Positions 16,275 to 27,993 of a stretch of DNA of 64,000 nt are shown here, in pieces. The notes under the pieces are model-generated. The model was not told the DNA's origin. It ran no database searches and saw nothing but the letters and a program-made list of their open reading frames with translations. The translations under genes and the position numbers were made by a program. The first letter of the stretch is position 1. Every line of letters starts with the position of its first letter. Source of the stretch: Paralysiella testudinis (GTDB taxonomy: Bacteria; Pseudomonadota; Gammaproteobacteria; Burkholderiales; Neisseriaceae). The stretch spans positions 744,001 through 808,000 of the forward strand of contig NZ_CP069798.1 of assembly GCF_016894345.1 (NCBI RefSeq), written 5' to 3'.

Positions 16275-16952
16275 TTATTGCCGCCGCCCGAAAATGGCAC
16301 TGCCCACCCGCACTTGGGTGGCGCCGCAGGCTATGGCGGTGTCCATATCGGCGCTCATGCCCATGGATAAGGTGTCTACGGCCAATCCGGCGGTCTGAAG
16401 CTTAGCCAATAGCTGCTGCATGCGTGTGAATTGTTGCGTTAGCTCGGCACGGGTGCTGTCGGCCTTGGCCACGCACATCAGCCCGCGCAGGCGCAGACGC
16501 GGCAGGGTGGCGATGTATTGCGCCAGCGGTAGCAATTCATCCGCCCCAATGCCGTGCTTGTTGGCCTCGGCGGCAATGTTGATTTCGATGCACACATTCA
16601 AGGGCGGCATGGTGTCGGGGCGCTGCTCGCTTAAGCGGCGGGCGATTTTGGCGCGATCGACAGTGTGCACCCAATGCGCCCGCTCGGCCACGCTGCGGCT
16701 TTTGTTGGCCTGAATTTGGCCGATGATGTGCCAAGCCAAATCATCCAAATCGGCCAGTTCGGTGCATTTCTGTTGCCATTCCTGAATGTAGTTTTCGCCA
16801 AAATCGCGCTGCCCGGCTTCATATAAGGTGCGGATATCGGCGGCGGGAAAGGTTTTGCTCACCGCAATCAGGGTAACGGCGTGGCCGTTGGCGGCGGCAA
16901 GGTTGGCGCATTGTTGGCGTACCGATTGCCATTGTTGGATTAACATAGACAT
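16275..16952 (-). CDS. YggS-family pyridoxal phosphate homeostasis protein
   Basis: ATG at 16952 gives 225 residues, normal for the family; the frame upstream of it adds an unlikely basic leader. The PLP-binding Lys is in LIAVSKTFPAADI, followed by DFGENYIQEWQQK, WHIIGQIQANKSR and the phosphate-binding LSMGMSADMDTAIACGATQVRVGSAIFG. The protein binds PLP without known catalysis and buffers the vitamin B6 pool. It is divergent from pilT, as in many Gram-negatives, where it often precedes proC-yggT. Confidence 0.93.
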   Translation of the reverse strand: MSMLIQQWQSVRQQCANLAAANGHAVTLIAVSKTFPAADIRTLYEAGQRDFGENYIQEWQQKCTELADLDDLAWHIIGQIQANKSRSVAERAHWVHTVDRAKIARRLSEQRPDTMPPLNVCIEINIAAEANKHGIGADELLPLAQYIATLPRLRLRGLMCVAKADSTRAELTQQFTRMQQLLAKLQTAGLAVDTLSMGMSADMDTAIACGATQVRVGSAIFGRRQ

Positions 16953-17165
16953 AATGTCTGCCTGTGTATGATGTAGGGGTGGTGGCGGCACCAAACAAAA
17001 ATAAAAAAGTGTTGTATTGTATGCAAAATGCCGGATTCGCCGCCGCAAGGTGACACAATACGGAATAATTTGCGTGAAAACAAATTTTTTCATTTGATTT
17101 GCGCCGCGGGTTGATTAGAATAAGCGATTGTGAAATTAAATTTAATTTTGTGAAGGCGTTTAAAT

Positions 17166-18206
<1,041 letters not shown>

Positions 18207-18281
18207 GCTGGCATCATGGCAGGCCGCAGCATGGCTTAATGATTCAGCATTCCATTCACACGGATAACAGGCAGAGCACGT

Positions 18282-20462
18282 ATGCATAAAGAAAAAGCCC
18301 CCAGCCAAGACTTGGCCTCGCTATTGTCGGATATGGTGTCCAGCTATAAACAACCGAATGCCACCGCAGCGCCAACCGAAACAACCGCAGCGGCAACGCC
18401 GCCCGAGCCTAGCCCCGGCGTGACGGATAAGCCCCCGGTAGCCGTGCCTGATTTACAGAATGGGAATGATGAGGCGTTGGAATGGTTTGCGCCGGATGAG
18501 TTGACTACGCCTGCGCCCGGCGCCGATAGCGCCACGACATATAACGCCGCAGCAGATGAGGGCTTGGAGTTTGTTGTATTCGAGGTAGACGACGCTGCCA
18601 CGGCGCAGGTTGATGCGGTGCCTCAGGCCGCAGCCGGTGCGGCAATCAACCCGGAAACCACTCAAGAAACCATTGTCGCAGTAACGCTTGGCACGGTAGA
18701 GCCCATGGCTGAAGCTGAAATGGATGCCGTGGCTGTTGCCGAGCCGCTAAACAAACCGGTATCGACAGTTGAGCCGCAAGCCAACTCAGATGCTGCGCTT
18801 GGCGGTTTGGCTGCCGACAGCAGTGAGCCGATAACAACGGAAACCGTTGTCGAAGCAGAGCTATCTGCTCCAACGCTACCTGAAGCATTACCGTCTGAGT
18901 CTGTGCCGGAAATCGTGCCGGATACCGCCAACAGCGATGTGCCTGCTGAAAATACCGATGGCTTTGTGGCGGAAATAGCGGTGGCAGAAGCCGCAATAGC
19001 GACATCTGAACCGCTTGGTGCAGCGGCGGTTCAGCTTGAAGACACATCCACATCAGCCACTGTCGCCGAGCCTGTGGCGGCATCAACGCTGCCTGAAACC
19101 GCAGCGCCGGAAAGCGACACTGCCAAAGCAGCACTCAGCCCCGCGCTGGCCACACCGGCCGCCGCACCGCCTGTGCCTGCCGAGTCTGTGTTGGCCGCAG
19201 GCATATTGGCGCAAACCGATTTTTCATTAGATACGGAGCCTTCTGTGAATTCAACGCTTACCCCCGAACAGCCGCATACCGGCACCGGCACACTGCCTGA
19301 AACCCCTGCCGCGCATGAAGGCTTGGCCGCGCCGGTGTATCCGCATCCCTTGCTGGAAAAAATGGCGGTGGAGTCTTTGCGCTTAAAGGCTTCGGATATC
19401 TTTATCAGCACCGGCTTCGCCCCGGCGTTTAAAATCGACGGCACGCTCACCCCGGCGCCGGTGCACCCGCTCAGCCGCGAAGAAGCGGCCAAAATTGTGT
19501 ATTCCACCATGAATGCGGCACAGCAACACAAATTTGCCCATGAGCTGGAGTTGAACTATTCCTTACAGGCCAAAAACGGCGTGCGTTTCCGTGTCAACGC
19601 CTACCATGAGCAAGGCCGCATCGGCATGGTGTTGCGGCGGCTCACCACCGAAATCGCCACTGTCGACGATTTGTTTTTACCGCAAGCGCTGAAAGATTTG
19701 GCGATGAAGCCGCGCGGGCTGATTATTCTGGCCGGGGCCACCGGCTCGGGTAAATCCACCTCGATGGCGGCGATGATTGATTGGCGCAACGAACATCAGG
19801 CCGGGCATATCGTTACCATTGAAGACCCGATTGAGTACATCCACCAGCCCAAAAAAAGCATTGTTACCCACCGCGAAGTGGGCATCGATACCTTAAGCTG
19901 GAGCAACGCGGTGCAAAGTGCCATGCGCCAGGCGCCTGACGTGGTGTGCGTGGGCGAGGTTCGCAACGAGCAAAGCCTCGAATACGCCATGCAATTGGCG
20001 CAAACCGGCCATTTGTGCTTTTTTACCATCCATGCCAGCAATGCCAACCAAGCGGTGGAGCGGATTCTGAACTTCTACCCGGAAGAGCAGCACAAACAGG
20101 TGTTGATGGATTTGGCGCTCAATCTGGTGTGCATCATCGGCCAGCGCTTGGTCGTGAAAAAAGGCGGCAAAGGCCGCCGCGCCATTGTGGATTTGCTCAT
20201 CAACACCCCGGCGATGCAAGACTACATCTTCAAGGGTGAATTGATGGAGATGAAGGCGCTGATGAACAAGGCCGAGCAAGACGGCATGCAAACCTTCGAC
20301 CAAGACCTATTCGACCTTTATTGCGAAGAAATCATCGATTACGATGAAGCCTTGCGCCAGGCCGACTCGGTGAACGACTTGCGCCTGCGCATCAAACTCT
20401 ACGAAGAAGGCCGAGCCTCCGGCCATATCTTCGACCGTGTGGGCGATTTGAATTTGATTTAA
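18282..20462 (+). CDS. pilU: PilT/PilU-type retraction ATPase with long acidic N-terminal extension
   Basis: The C-terminal half (about residues 356-726) is a complete PilU-type ATPase: LRLKASDIFISTGFAP, Walker A GATGSGKST (485-493), TIEDPIEYIHQ, Walker B RQAPDVVCVGEVRNE, TGHLCFFTIHASNA, and a C-terminal region ending GHIFDRVGDLNLI. PilU is normally about 370-410 residues. Here the first 355 residues are low-complexity Ala/Glu/Pro/Thr/Val, strongly acidic, with only six Lys and no Arg, and with no membrane segment. The frame is uninterrupted and in phase, so the extension looks genuine. It lies 75 bases after pilT. Confidence 0.93.
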   Translation: MHKEKAPSQDLASLLSDMVSSYKQPNATAAPTETTAAATPPEPSPGVTDKPPVAVPDLQNGNDEALEWFAPDELTTPAPGADSATTYNAAADEGLEFVVFEVDDAATAQVDAVPQAAAGAAINPETTQETIVAVTLGTVEPMAEAEMDAVAVAEPLNKPVSTVEPQANSDAALGGLAADSSEPITTETVVEAELSAPTLPEALPSESVPEIVPDTANSDVPAENTDGFVAEIAVAEAAIATSEPLGAAAVQLEDTSTSATVAEPVAASTLPETAAPESDTAKAALSPALATPAAAPPVPAESVLAAGILAQTDFSLDTEPSVNSTLTPEQPHTGTGTLPETPAAHEGLAAPVYPHPLLEKMAVESLRLKASDIFISTGFAPAFKIDGTLTPAPVHPLSREEAAKIVYSTMNAAQQHKFAHELELNYSLQAKNGVRFRVNAYHEQGRIGMVLRRLTTEIATVDDLFLPQALKDLAMKPRGLIILAGATGSGKSTSMAAMIDWRNEHQAGHIVTIEDPIEYIHQPKKSIVTHREVGIDTLSWSNAVQSAMRQAPDVVCVGEVRNEQSLEYAMQLAQTGHLCFFTIHASNANQAVERILNFYPEEQHKQVLMDLALNLVCIIGQRLVVKKGGKGRRAIVDLLINTPAMQDYIFKGELMEMKALMNKAEQDGMQTFDQDLFDLYCEEIIDYDEALRQADSVNDLRLRIKLYEEGRASGHIFDRVGDLNLI

Positions 20463-20477
20463 AGCCGCAACGGCAAC

Positions 20478-20512
20478 AACGGCCATTGTGCAGACTGTAC
20501 AATGGCCGTTTT
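20478..20512 (+). terminator. Rho-independent terminator after pilU
   Basis: AACGGCCATTGT pairs with ACAATGGCCGTT around an 11-base spacer and is followed by a short T run. Confidence 0.75.
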
Positions 20513-20827
20513 GCTGGTGGCAGGCTTTCAGGCAGCCTTTAATCAGGTATCGGGAATCAGGTGTCGGTGTTTGGTTTAGGATAATCGGAAGCGTTCAAAT
20601 TTTTGTCATTGCCGAACTGGATTTAGCAATCCATTGAACGCAGATAACATCCAGAGCCGTACGTATGAAAACCCTGTAACTTTAAAAGCGGTAGCAGCGC
20701 CAATGGCAATATGCCTTTAGGCTGCCTGAAGTCCACAAATGCATATTGGTGCGGCAATACATTAAAAATATAACCGTTTTAAAATGGAAGGGGTTTTATT
20801 TTACGGTTCAGGCAGCCTTAAAAATAG

Positions 20828-20951
20828 GTCGCACCTGCGCAGGCAGGTGCCCAGTCTGAAGCAAAGCTTCAGTTGTACAGAATAAGGCAACTCGGCTTTA
20901 GCGGAATCAAAGCGCCGCTTTGAACTGGGCACCTGCCTGCGCAGGTGCGAC
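20828..20951. repeat. 124-bp element with 28-bp perfect inverted ends
   Basis: GTCGCACCTGCGCAGGCAGG... at 20828-20855 is the exact reverse complement of 20924-20951. Each arm is itself a near-palindrome (CACCTGCGCAGGCAGGTG), and the interior contains another hairpin (CTGAAGCAAAGCTTCAG). The sequence has no coding potential of its own. It looks like a small MITE or structured repeat. It occupies part of the 20513-21133 gap, which otherwise holds single uptake sequences (near 20527, 20719 and 20807) and no gene that I can support. Confidence 0.75.
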
Positions 20952-21133
20952 GGGCGCTGTGGAATATATGAAAATGTGACAGGCTGTAGGTTGGGTTGAA
21001 AACCCAACAAAACCGGCAAGAAGCCTGAAACATTGGGCTTGACAACTCAACCTTTCAGGCAGCCTTTAATAAAAATAAATTCGGATCTTCAGCTGGATAG
21101 CTGAAAAACAAACCTTTATCACGGACACCCACT

Positions 21134-22784
<1,651 letters not shown>

Positions 22785-22871
22785 ACATCAATATGGCGTT
22801 TCAGGCAGCCTTGTTTAACAGGTGCATCACTTCAATTAATCATAACAACCAACAGCAATAGGGGAGCAAAC

Positions 22872-23660
22872 ATGGCTTTAGTAGAAATAGAACGGCAAGC
22901 AGGCATTGCCACCGTATGGCTGAACCAGCCGCAAAAGAAAAACGCCGTCGGCTTTGCTGCCATGCGCGAACTGGTGGCGGCGGCCAAAACGTTGCGGGCA
23001 GACCAAAGCGTGCGTGCGGTGGTGTTGGCCGGGCGCGGGCAAACTTTTTGTGCCGGTATTGATTTGGCCGATCTAAACGATCCGGCCAACCGCAAAACCG
23101 CCATGTGGGAGCTGATTAAGCCCGGGCGCAGCCTGTTTCAGCATGCCGCGCTGGTGTGGCAGGATTTGCCGCTGCCGGTATTGTGTGCGATAGAAGGGCA
23201 TTGCTTGGGCGCTGGTGTGCAACTGGCGCTGGGTGCCGATATCCGCTTGGCCACGCCAAGCAGCCAATGGGCGATTTTGGAGGCGCGTTGGGGCATTGTG
23301 CCGGACATGGGCATCAGCCGCACCGCCCAAGGCGTGTTGCGCCAAGATGTGCTGCGCGAGCTGACCTACAGCGGGCGCGTATTCAGCGGCGAAGCGGCGG
23401 CGGAATATGGGCTGGTGACGCATTTGAGCGACAATCCTTTGGCGGCGGCTTATGCCTTGGCCGCCGAGCTGACCGAGCGCTCGCCCGATGCCCATGTGGC
23501 GGCGAAGCGGGTATTGCAAACCATGCAAACCAAGCCATTAAAAACGCTGCGCATGGAAAAAATCTGGCAAATCAAATTATTGCTTGGCAAAAACCAGCGC
23601 CGCGCGGTTAAAAAAGACCGCGACCCGCAAACCGAATTTTTACCGCGTCAGTTTGATTGA
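22872..23660 (+). CDS. Crotonase (enoyl-CoA hydratase/isomerase) family protein
   Basis: 262 residues. Crotonase motifs: VWLNQPQKKNAVGFAAM, VVLAGRGQTFCAGIDLADL (oxyanion hole), CAIEGHCLGAGVQLALGADIRLAT (first catalytic position Glu-Gly-His) and LEARWGIVPDMGISRTAQ. The second catalytic Glu of classical hydratases is replaced by the ARWGIVPDM arrangement, in which Asp may act, as in dienoyl-CoA isomerases. So the exact reaction, hydratase or isomerase, is open. Stands alone after murU; GGGAGC is its ribosome site. Confidence 0.85.
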   Translation: MALVEIERQAGIATVWLNQPQKKNAVGFAAMRELVAAAKTLRADQSVRAVVLAGRGQTFCAGIDLADLNDPANRKTAMWELIKPGRSLFQHAALVWQDLPLPVLCAIEGHCLGAGVQLALGADIRLATPSSQWAILEARWGIVPDMGISRTAQGVLRQDVLRELTYSGRVFSGEAAAEYGLVTHLSDNPLAAAYALAAELTERSPDAHVAAKRVLQTMQTKPLKTLRMEKIWQIKLLLGKNQRRAVKKDRDPQTEFLPRQFD

Positions 23661-24007
23661 AACGACATATCCCAGGTTTTCAGGCAGCCTTGATGGATAG
23701 CCTGCTACACAGTATTTTGGCGGTGCGCGTATTGATTAAAGGCTGCCTGAAAGAATGAGCCGTATCAAATCGGCACTTCAGGCAGCCTTGCATTTTTGCA
23801 GCTACGCGACAGATTAAACCGCCAAGCAACAGCATAAAGCTGCGTTATCACTGTAGTTGCGGCGTTTTATGCTGATATCGACATAAGATAAGCTGGTTTA
23901 AGGCCAAAATCCATAAATTAGACTTATTGTCTATTTGAATCTTATTTATTTCTGTATGAACTTAGCGTAATATCTGCACATTAATTTGATATACATAAAG
24001 TCTAATT

Positions 24008-24037
24008 CCCCGCACCTTTGGCGGGGTGTTTTTTTTT
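24008..24037 (+). terminator. Terminator-like hairpin in the leader of the Nramp-family gene
   Basis: CCCCGC and GCGGGG form a stem with the loop ACCTTTG, followed by TG and an unbroken T run, ending just 20 bases before the ATG at 24058. It may be an attenuator. The rest of the 23661-24007 gap contains three uptake sequences and no gene. Confidence 0.6.
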
Positions 24038-24057
24038 AACAGAAAGACCAACACCGC

Positions 24058-25326
24058 ATGACCGAACCAAGCGCAACCACACTTTCCCCTTCACGTTGGC
24101 ACAGCCGCCTGCGTGCTATGGGTCCGGGTATTATGATGGCTTCCGCCGCCGTGGGCGGCTCGCATTTAATTGCCTCTACCCAAGCCGGTGCACTCTACGG
24201 CTGGCAGCTGGCACTGATTATTGTGCTGGCCAATGTGTTTAAATACCCGTTTTTCCGTTTCGGCCCGCAATACACGCTGAGCACCGGCAAAAGCCTGCTG
24301 GAAGGCTATGCTGAAAAAAGCCGGGTGTATTTGTGGGTGTTTTTTGCGCTGAATTTATTTGCCACGGTGATTAATATTGCCGCCGTGAGCATGTTGTGTG
24401 CTGCCATTTTGGGCTTTGTGCTGCCGGGCGAGTGGTCGGTAAATGCCTTGGCGCTGGCGGTGTTGGCGTCGGCGGTGCTGATGTTGCTGGCCGGCCCTTA
24501 CCGCACGGTAGACCGCATGTCCAAAATCATCATGATTAGCCTCACCATCACCACCGTGGCAGCGGTGGTGATTGCCGCTGGCAAAGGGGCGGCGATGCAG
24601 GCCGATTTTGTCGAGCCCAGCCCATGGAATCTGGCCACGCTGGCGTTTATGGTGGCATTGATGGGCTGGATGCCGGCACCGATTGAAATTTCCGCCATCA
24701 ATTCGATGTGGGTGGCGGCCAAACGCAAGTTGGAATCGGTGAGCTATGCCGACGGCTTGTTTGATTTTAACGTGGGCTACATTGGCACCGCCTGCTTGGC
24801 GCTGGTGTTTCTGGCATTGGGCGCGCTGGTGCAATACGGCTCTGGCACACCGGTGCAAATGGGCGGCGGCGCCTATATCGGCCAGCTGATCAATATGTAC
24901 GCCGCCACCATTGGCGAATGGGCGCGCTGGCTGGTGGCGTTTGTGGCGTTTGCCTGCATGTACGGCACCACCATCACCGTAATCGACGGCTATTCGCGCA
25001 CCAATATGGAATCGCTGCGGCTGATTACCGGCGGCCAGCACCGCAGCAACCGCCTGTTGGCGGTGTGGATTGTGTTGGGCGCCATTGCCGGCTTGTGTGT
25101 GATTTTGTTCTTTAAAGGCGCGGTATTGCCGATGCTTAAATTTGCCATGATTGCTTCGTTTGTGAGCACGCCGATATTTGCCTGGCTCAACTTAAGCTTG
25201 GTGCGCAAAAACACCGGCGTAGGCGCCTTGCCGCGCTGGCTGCTGTGGTTGGCGTGGATTGGCCTGGTGTATTTGAGTGCGTTTACCCTGCTGTTTTTAT
25301 TCAGCCAAACCGGTTTGTTGGGCTAG
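24058..25326 (+). CDS. Nramp-family transporter with atypical metal-site motifs
   Basis: 422 residues with about eleven membrane spans and the Nramp-family overall arrangement: RAMGPGIMMASAAVGGSHLI in TM1, GYFKYP-like FKYPFFRFGP after TM2 and ALMGWMPAPIEISAIN in TM6. The canonical TM1 metal site DPGN is replaced by GGSH, and the TM6 MPH by MPA, so the residues that bind Mn2+/Fe2+ are missing. It may move another ion or a small solute; calling it MntH would be unsafe. A terminator-like hairpin precedes it. Confidence 0.85.
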   Translation: MTEPSATTLSPSRWHSRLRAMGPGIMMASAAVGGSHLIASTQAGALYGWQLALIIVLANVFKYPFFRFGPQYTLSTGKSLLEGYAEKSRVYLWVFFALNLFATVINIAAVSMLCAAILGFVLPGEWSVNALALAVLASAVLMLLAGPYRTVDRMSKIIMISLTITTVAAVVIAAGKGAAMQADFVEPSPWNLATLAFMVALMGWMPAPIEISAINSMWVAAKRKLESVSYADGLFDFNVGYIGTACLALVFLALGALVQYGSGTPVQMGGGAYIGQLINMYAATIGEWARWLVAFVAFACMYGTTITVIDGYSRTNMESLRLITGGQHRSNRLLAVWIVLGAIAGLCVILFFKGAVLPMLKFAMIASFVSTPIFAWLNLSLVRKNTGVGALPRWLLWLAWIGLVYLSAFTLLFLFSQTGLLG

Positions 25327-25385
25327 CTTTGTTGTAGGCAATACCTTGGTGCTTATTGTGTCCTAGCAAGCGGTGTGAATACCGG

Positions 25386-25421
25386 CAAAGGCTGCCTGAA
25401 AGCGTTTCAGGCAGCCTTTTT
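25386..25421. terminator. Inverted DUS pair terminator after the Nramp-family gene
   Basis: AAAGGCTGCCTGAAAGC and GTTTCAGGCAGCCTTTTT form a hairpin with T run. Confidence 0.75.
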
Positions 25422-25496
25422 ATATCAGCAGCACCCAAAATCGGCTATATAATCGGCCGTATTACAAATCTTAAAGCGCTTGGACAAACCATCACC

Positions 25497-26030
25497 ATGC
25501 AGGCAAACACACGCATTTTGGGCATCGACCCCGGCAGCCGCGTTACCGGCTTCGGCGTGATTGACGTGGCCGGGCGCCACCACAGCTATGTGGCTTCCGG
25601 CTGCATCAAAACCCCCGTGGGCGCGCCCTTGGCCGAGCGCATTGCCGTGATTGTGCGCCACATCAATGAAATCATCGTCACCTACCGCCCCACGCAAACG
25701 GCGGTGGAGCAGGTGTTTGTGAATGTCAATCCGGCGGCCACGCTGATGCTGGGGCAGGCACGCGGCGCCGCCATTGCCGCGCTCACCCTGCATGATTTGC
25801 CCGTATACGAATACACCGCCTTGCAAGTGAAGCAGGCGGTGGTGGGCAAAGGCAAGGCCGCCAAAGAGCAGGTGCAGCACATGGTGGTGCAAATGCTGGC
25901 CTTGTCCGGCACCCCGCAAGCCGACGCCGCCGACGGCCTGGCTGTCGCCCTCACCCACGCCCTGCGCAACCACAGCCTCGCCGCACAAATCCAACACGGG
26001 CTTACCATTAAGGCAGGGCGGTTTCGGTAG
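25497..26030 (+). CDS. ruvC: Crossover junction endodeoxyribonuclease RuvC
   Basis: ATG at 25497 ([20 protein letters not shown]) gives 177 residues, standard for RuvC; the longer frame starting at 25356 is rejected. Catalytic acidic residues lie in GIDPGSR (Asp9), TAVEQVFVN (Glu) and [16 protein letters not shown] (two Asp). It cleaves Holliday junctions with RuvAB, which are not in view. TTGGACAAACC separates it from the terminator hairpin. Confidence 0.96.
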   Translation: MQANTRILGIDPGSRVTGFGVIDVAGRHHSYVASGCIKTPVGAPLAERIAVIVRHINEIIVTYRPTQTAVEQVFVNVNPAATLMLGQARGAAIAALTLHDLPVYEYTALQVKQAVVGKGKAAKEQVQHMVVQMLALSGTPQADAADGLAVALTHALRNHSLAAQIQHGLTIKAGRFR

Positions 26031-26222
26031 CGGGTTTCAGGCAGGCTCAACAAAATAGCGGCATACGATGCGCCTTAGCGTATCAGATTTGGGGCCTGTT
26101 TTGGTTTGATGTGCCAAGCTGTATTTTATGTAAGATGGTTACGAGAAATGTTTGGCGGTTTCAGGCAGCCTTAATCAGCAGATGGCTAACTTCAACAACT
26201 CAACACCAACGGGGAGCAAGCA

Positions 26223-27395
26223 ATGGACACCCGCGAGCGTGAATCTTGGATTGAATTGGCGTTAACCCCGTATATCGGCGCAGAAAGCTTTTTGCGGCTG
26301 TGGCAGCATTTCGGCAGCGCTGCGGCCGTGTTGGCGGCAGACCCGCAAGCGCTAAAGCCGCATTTGCACTTTCAGGCAGCCTTAAAACATTGGCGCGGTG
26401 ATGCGGCGCGTCAAGCCGCCGAAGCGGCGTTAAACTGGGAAACGAGCCATGCCGACGGGCGTTTGCTGTTGCTGGCCGATGCCGATTATCCGGTGATGCT
26501 GGCCGAAGGCATGGCACCGCCGCCCTTGTTGTTTGTGCGCGGCGATGTGGCCAGCCTCAGCCGCCCGGCCTTGGCGATTGTGGGCAGTCGCCACGCCACC
26601 CCGCAGGCGCTGCGCATTGCGCGCGATTTCGGCCAGGCCTTGTCGGATGCGGGTGTGGTGGTGGTGTCGGGCATGGCCGACGGGATTGACACCGCCGCCC
26701 ACGAAGGCGCGTTGCGCGGGCGCGGTGCTACTGTGGCGGTGTGGGGCACCGGCATCGATCGGGTTTATCCGGCCAAAAATAAGGCGCTAGCGCAGCAAAT
26801 CACCGGCCAAGGCTGCGTGGTGTCGGAATTCCCGCTCGACACCCGCCCCGTGGCGGGCAATTTCCCGCGCCGCAACCGCATTATCGCCGCCCTGAGCCAA
26901 GCCACTTTGGTGGTGGAAGCCGCGCCGGAGTCCGGCTCGCTGATTACCGCACGGCTGGCGGCGGAAATGGGGCGCGAAGTGCTGGCGGTGCCCGGCTCGA
27001 TCGATAATCCGCACAGCAAAGGCTGCCATGCTTTAATCAAACAAGGTGCCAAGCTCACCGAAAATTTGGACGACATTTGGCAGGAATGCCCGGGGCTGAT
27101 GGCGGCCTCATTGCAACACAGCTTTGGCCGCAGCCCCTTGCAAAATGCGCCGCTGCAACCATCTGGGCTGCCTGAAAGCTTGCCAAGTGCGGCTGCCACG
27201 CAGGAAAATGCTGGCAATATTGCATCGCAGCATGGTATGTTGGCGCAAATGGGCTTTGACCCGGTGCATCCCGATGCGCTGGCACAAACGCTTGGCATCG
27301 CCGCCGCAGATGTGTATGCTGAACTTACCGAGCTGGAGCTGGCCGGCAGCATCGCCGCCCTTCCCGGTGGCCGTTACCAACGTGTTCAATCTTGA
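26223..27395 (+). CDS. dprA: DNA-processing protein DprA
   Basis: 390 residues. The Rossmann-like DprA core runs LAIVGSRHATPQALRIARDF (about 118-137), VVSGMADGIDTAAHEGAL, AVWGTGIDRVYPAKNKAL, FPLDTRPVAGNFPRRNRIIA and VPGSIDNPHSKGCHALIKQG, with a C-terminal winged-helix-like domain (HPDALAQTLGIAAADVYAEL, about 345-370). DprA protects incoming ssDNA and loads RecA in natural transformation, consistent with the many uptake sequences. smg follows 11 bases later, a common neighbour. Confidence 0.97.
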   Translation: MDTRERESWIELALTPYIGAESFLRLWQHFGSAAAVLAADPQALKPHLHFQAALKHWRGDAARQAAEAALNWETSHADGRLLLLADADYPVMLAEGMAPPPLLFVRGDVASLSRPALAIVGSRHATPQALRIARDFGQALSDAGVVVVSGMADGIDTAAHEGALRGRGATVAVWGTGIDRVYPAKNKALAQQITGQGCVVSEFPLDTRPVAGNFPRRNRIIAALSQATLVVEAAPESGSLITARLAAEMGREVLAVPGSIDNPHSKGCHALIKQGAKLTENLDDIWQECPGLMAASLQHSFGRSPLQNAPLQPSGLPESLPSAAATQENAGNIASQHGMLAQMGFDPVHPDALAQTLGIAAADVYAELTELELAGSIAALPGGRYQRVQS

Positions 27396-27406
27396 AAGGA
27401 AGAAAA

Positions 27407-27865
27407 ATGATTGATGTAATTGCGTTTTTGATTGAGCACTTTCAAGATTTCGATGCCTGCCCGCCGCGCGAAGACTTGGGCGAGCTGCTGGAAGAAGTGG
27501 GCTTTGATGATGAAGAAATCGGCAGTGCCTTGTGGTTTGTGGATGTGCTTAAGCGCCAGGCCGATATTCCTGCCGACGCCCTGCGCCAAAGCACTGCCTT
27601 GCGCGTTTACTGCGCCGAAGAGCTGGAAGCCCTGCCCACCGAAGTCTACGGCCTGTTGCATTTTCTGGAGCACAACGGCGCGATTAACCCCGAACAGCGC
27701 GAATTGGTGCTGCACGCCTTAATGAGCCTGCCCGATGATGACATCACCACCGACCACGCCAAAGTGCTGGCGCTGCTGGTGTTGTGGGCACACAAATCCG
27801 AGTTGCCGGTGCTGATTGGCGACGAATTGATGGCGGTGCTGAACGGCGAAGCCGTAATGCACTAA
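27407..27865 (+). CDS. smg: Smg family protein (DUF494)
   Basis: ATG at 27407 (MIDVIAFLIEHFQDFD) with GAAAGGAAG upstream gives 152 residues, typical for Smg. The protein is acidic and helical, with ALWFVDVLKRQADIP and the conserved ending KVLALLVLWAHKSELPVLIGDELMAVL. Smg is a conserved cytosolic protein of unknown role usually downstream of dprA, as here. Confidence 0.93.
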   Translation: MIDVIAFLIEHFQDFDACPPREDLGELLEEVGFDDEEIGSALWFVDVLKRQADIPADALRQSTALRVYCAEELEALPTEVYGLLHFLEHNGAINPEQRELVLHALMSLPDDDITTDHAKVLALLVLWAHKSELPVLIGDELMAVLNGEAVMH

Positions 27866-27896
27866 ACACCATAATGGCTTAATACAAACACAAACA

Positions 27897-27925
27897 AAGC
27901 TTTCAGGCAGCCTGAAAGCTTTTTG
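27897..27925. terminator. DUS palindrome terminator after smg
   Basis: AAAGCTTTCAGGC pairs with GCCTGAAAGCTTT, followed by T. Confidence 0.8.
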
Positions 27926-27993
27926 GTTCCACACCACACCCCGGCCGCAGCCCTTATTCGGCGGCGCCATTCTTTAAAGAAGAGCCTGAGCAA

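Noticed and set aside
20801..21019. 72-aa frame across the inverted-repeat element before rarD
   Set aside because: It lies inside the palindromic repeat and is arginine/leucine-rich noise.
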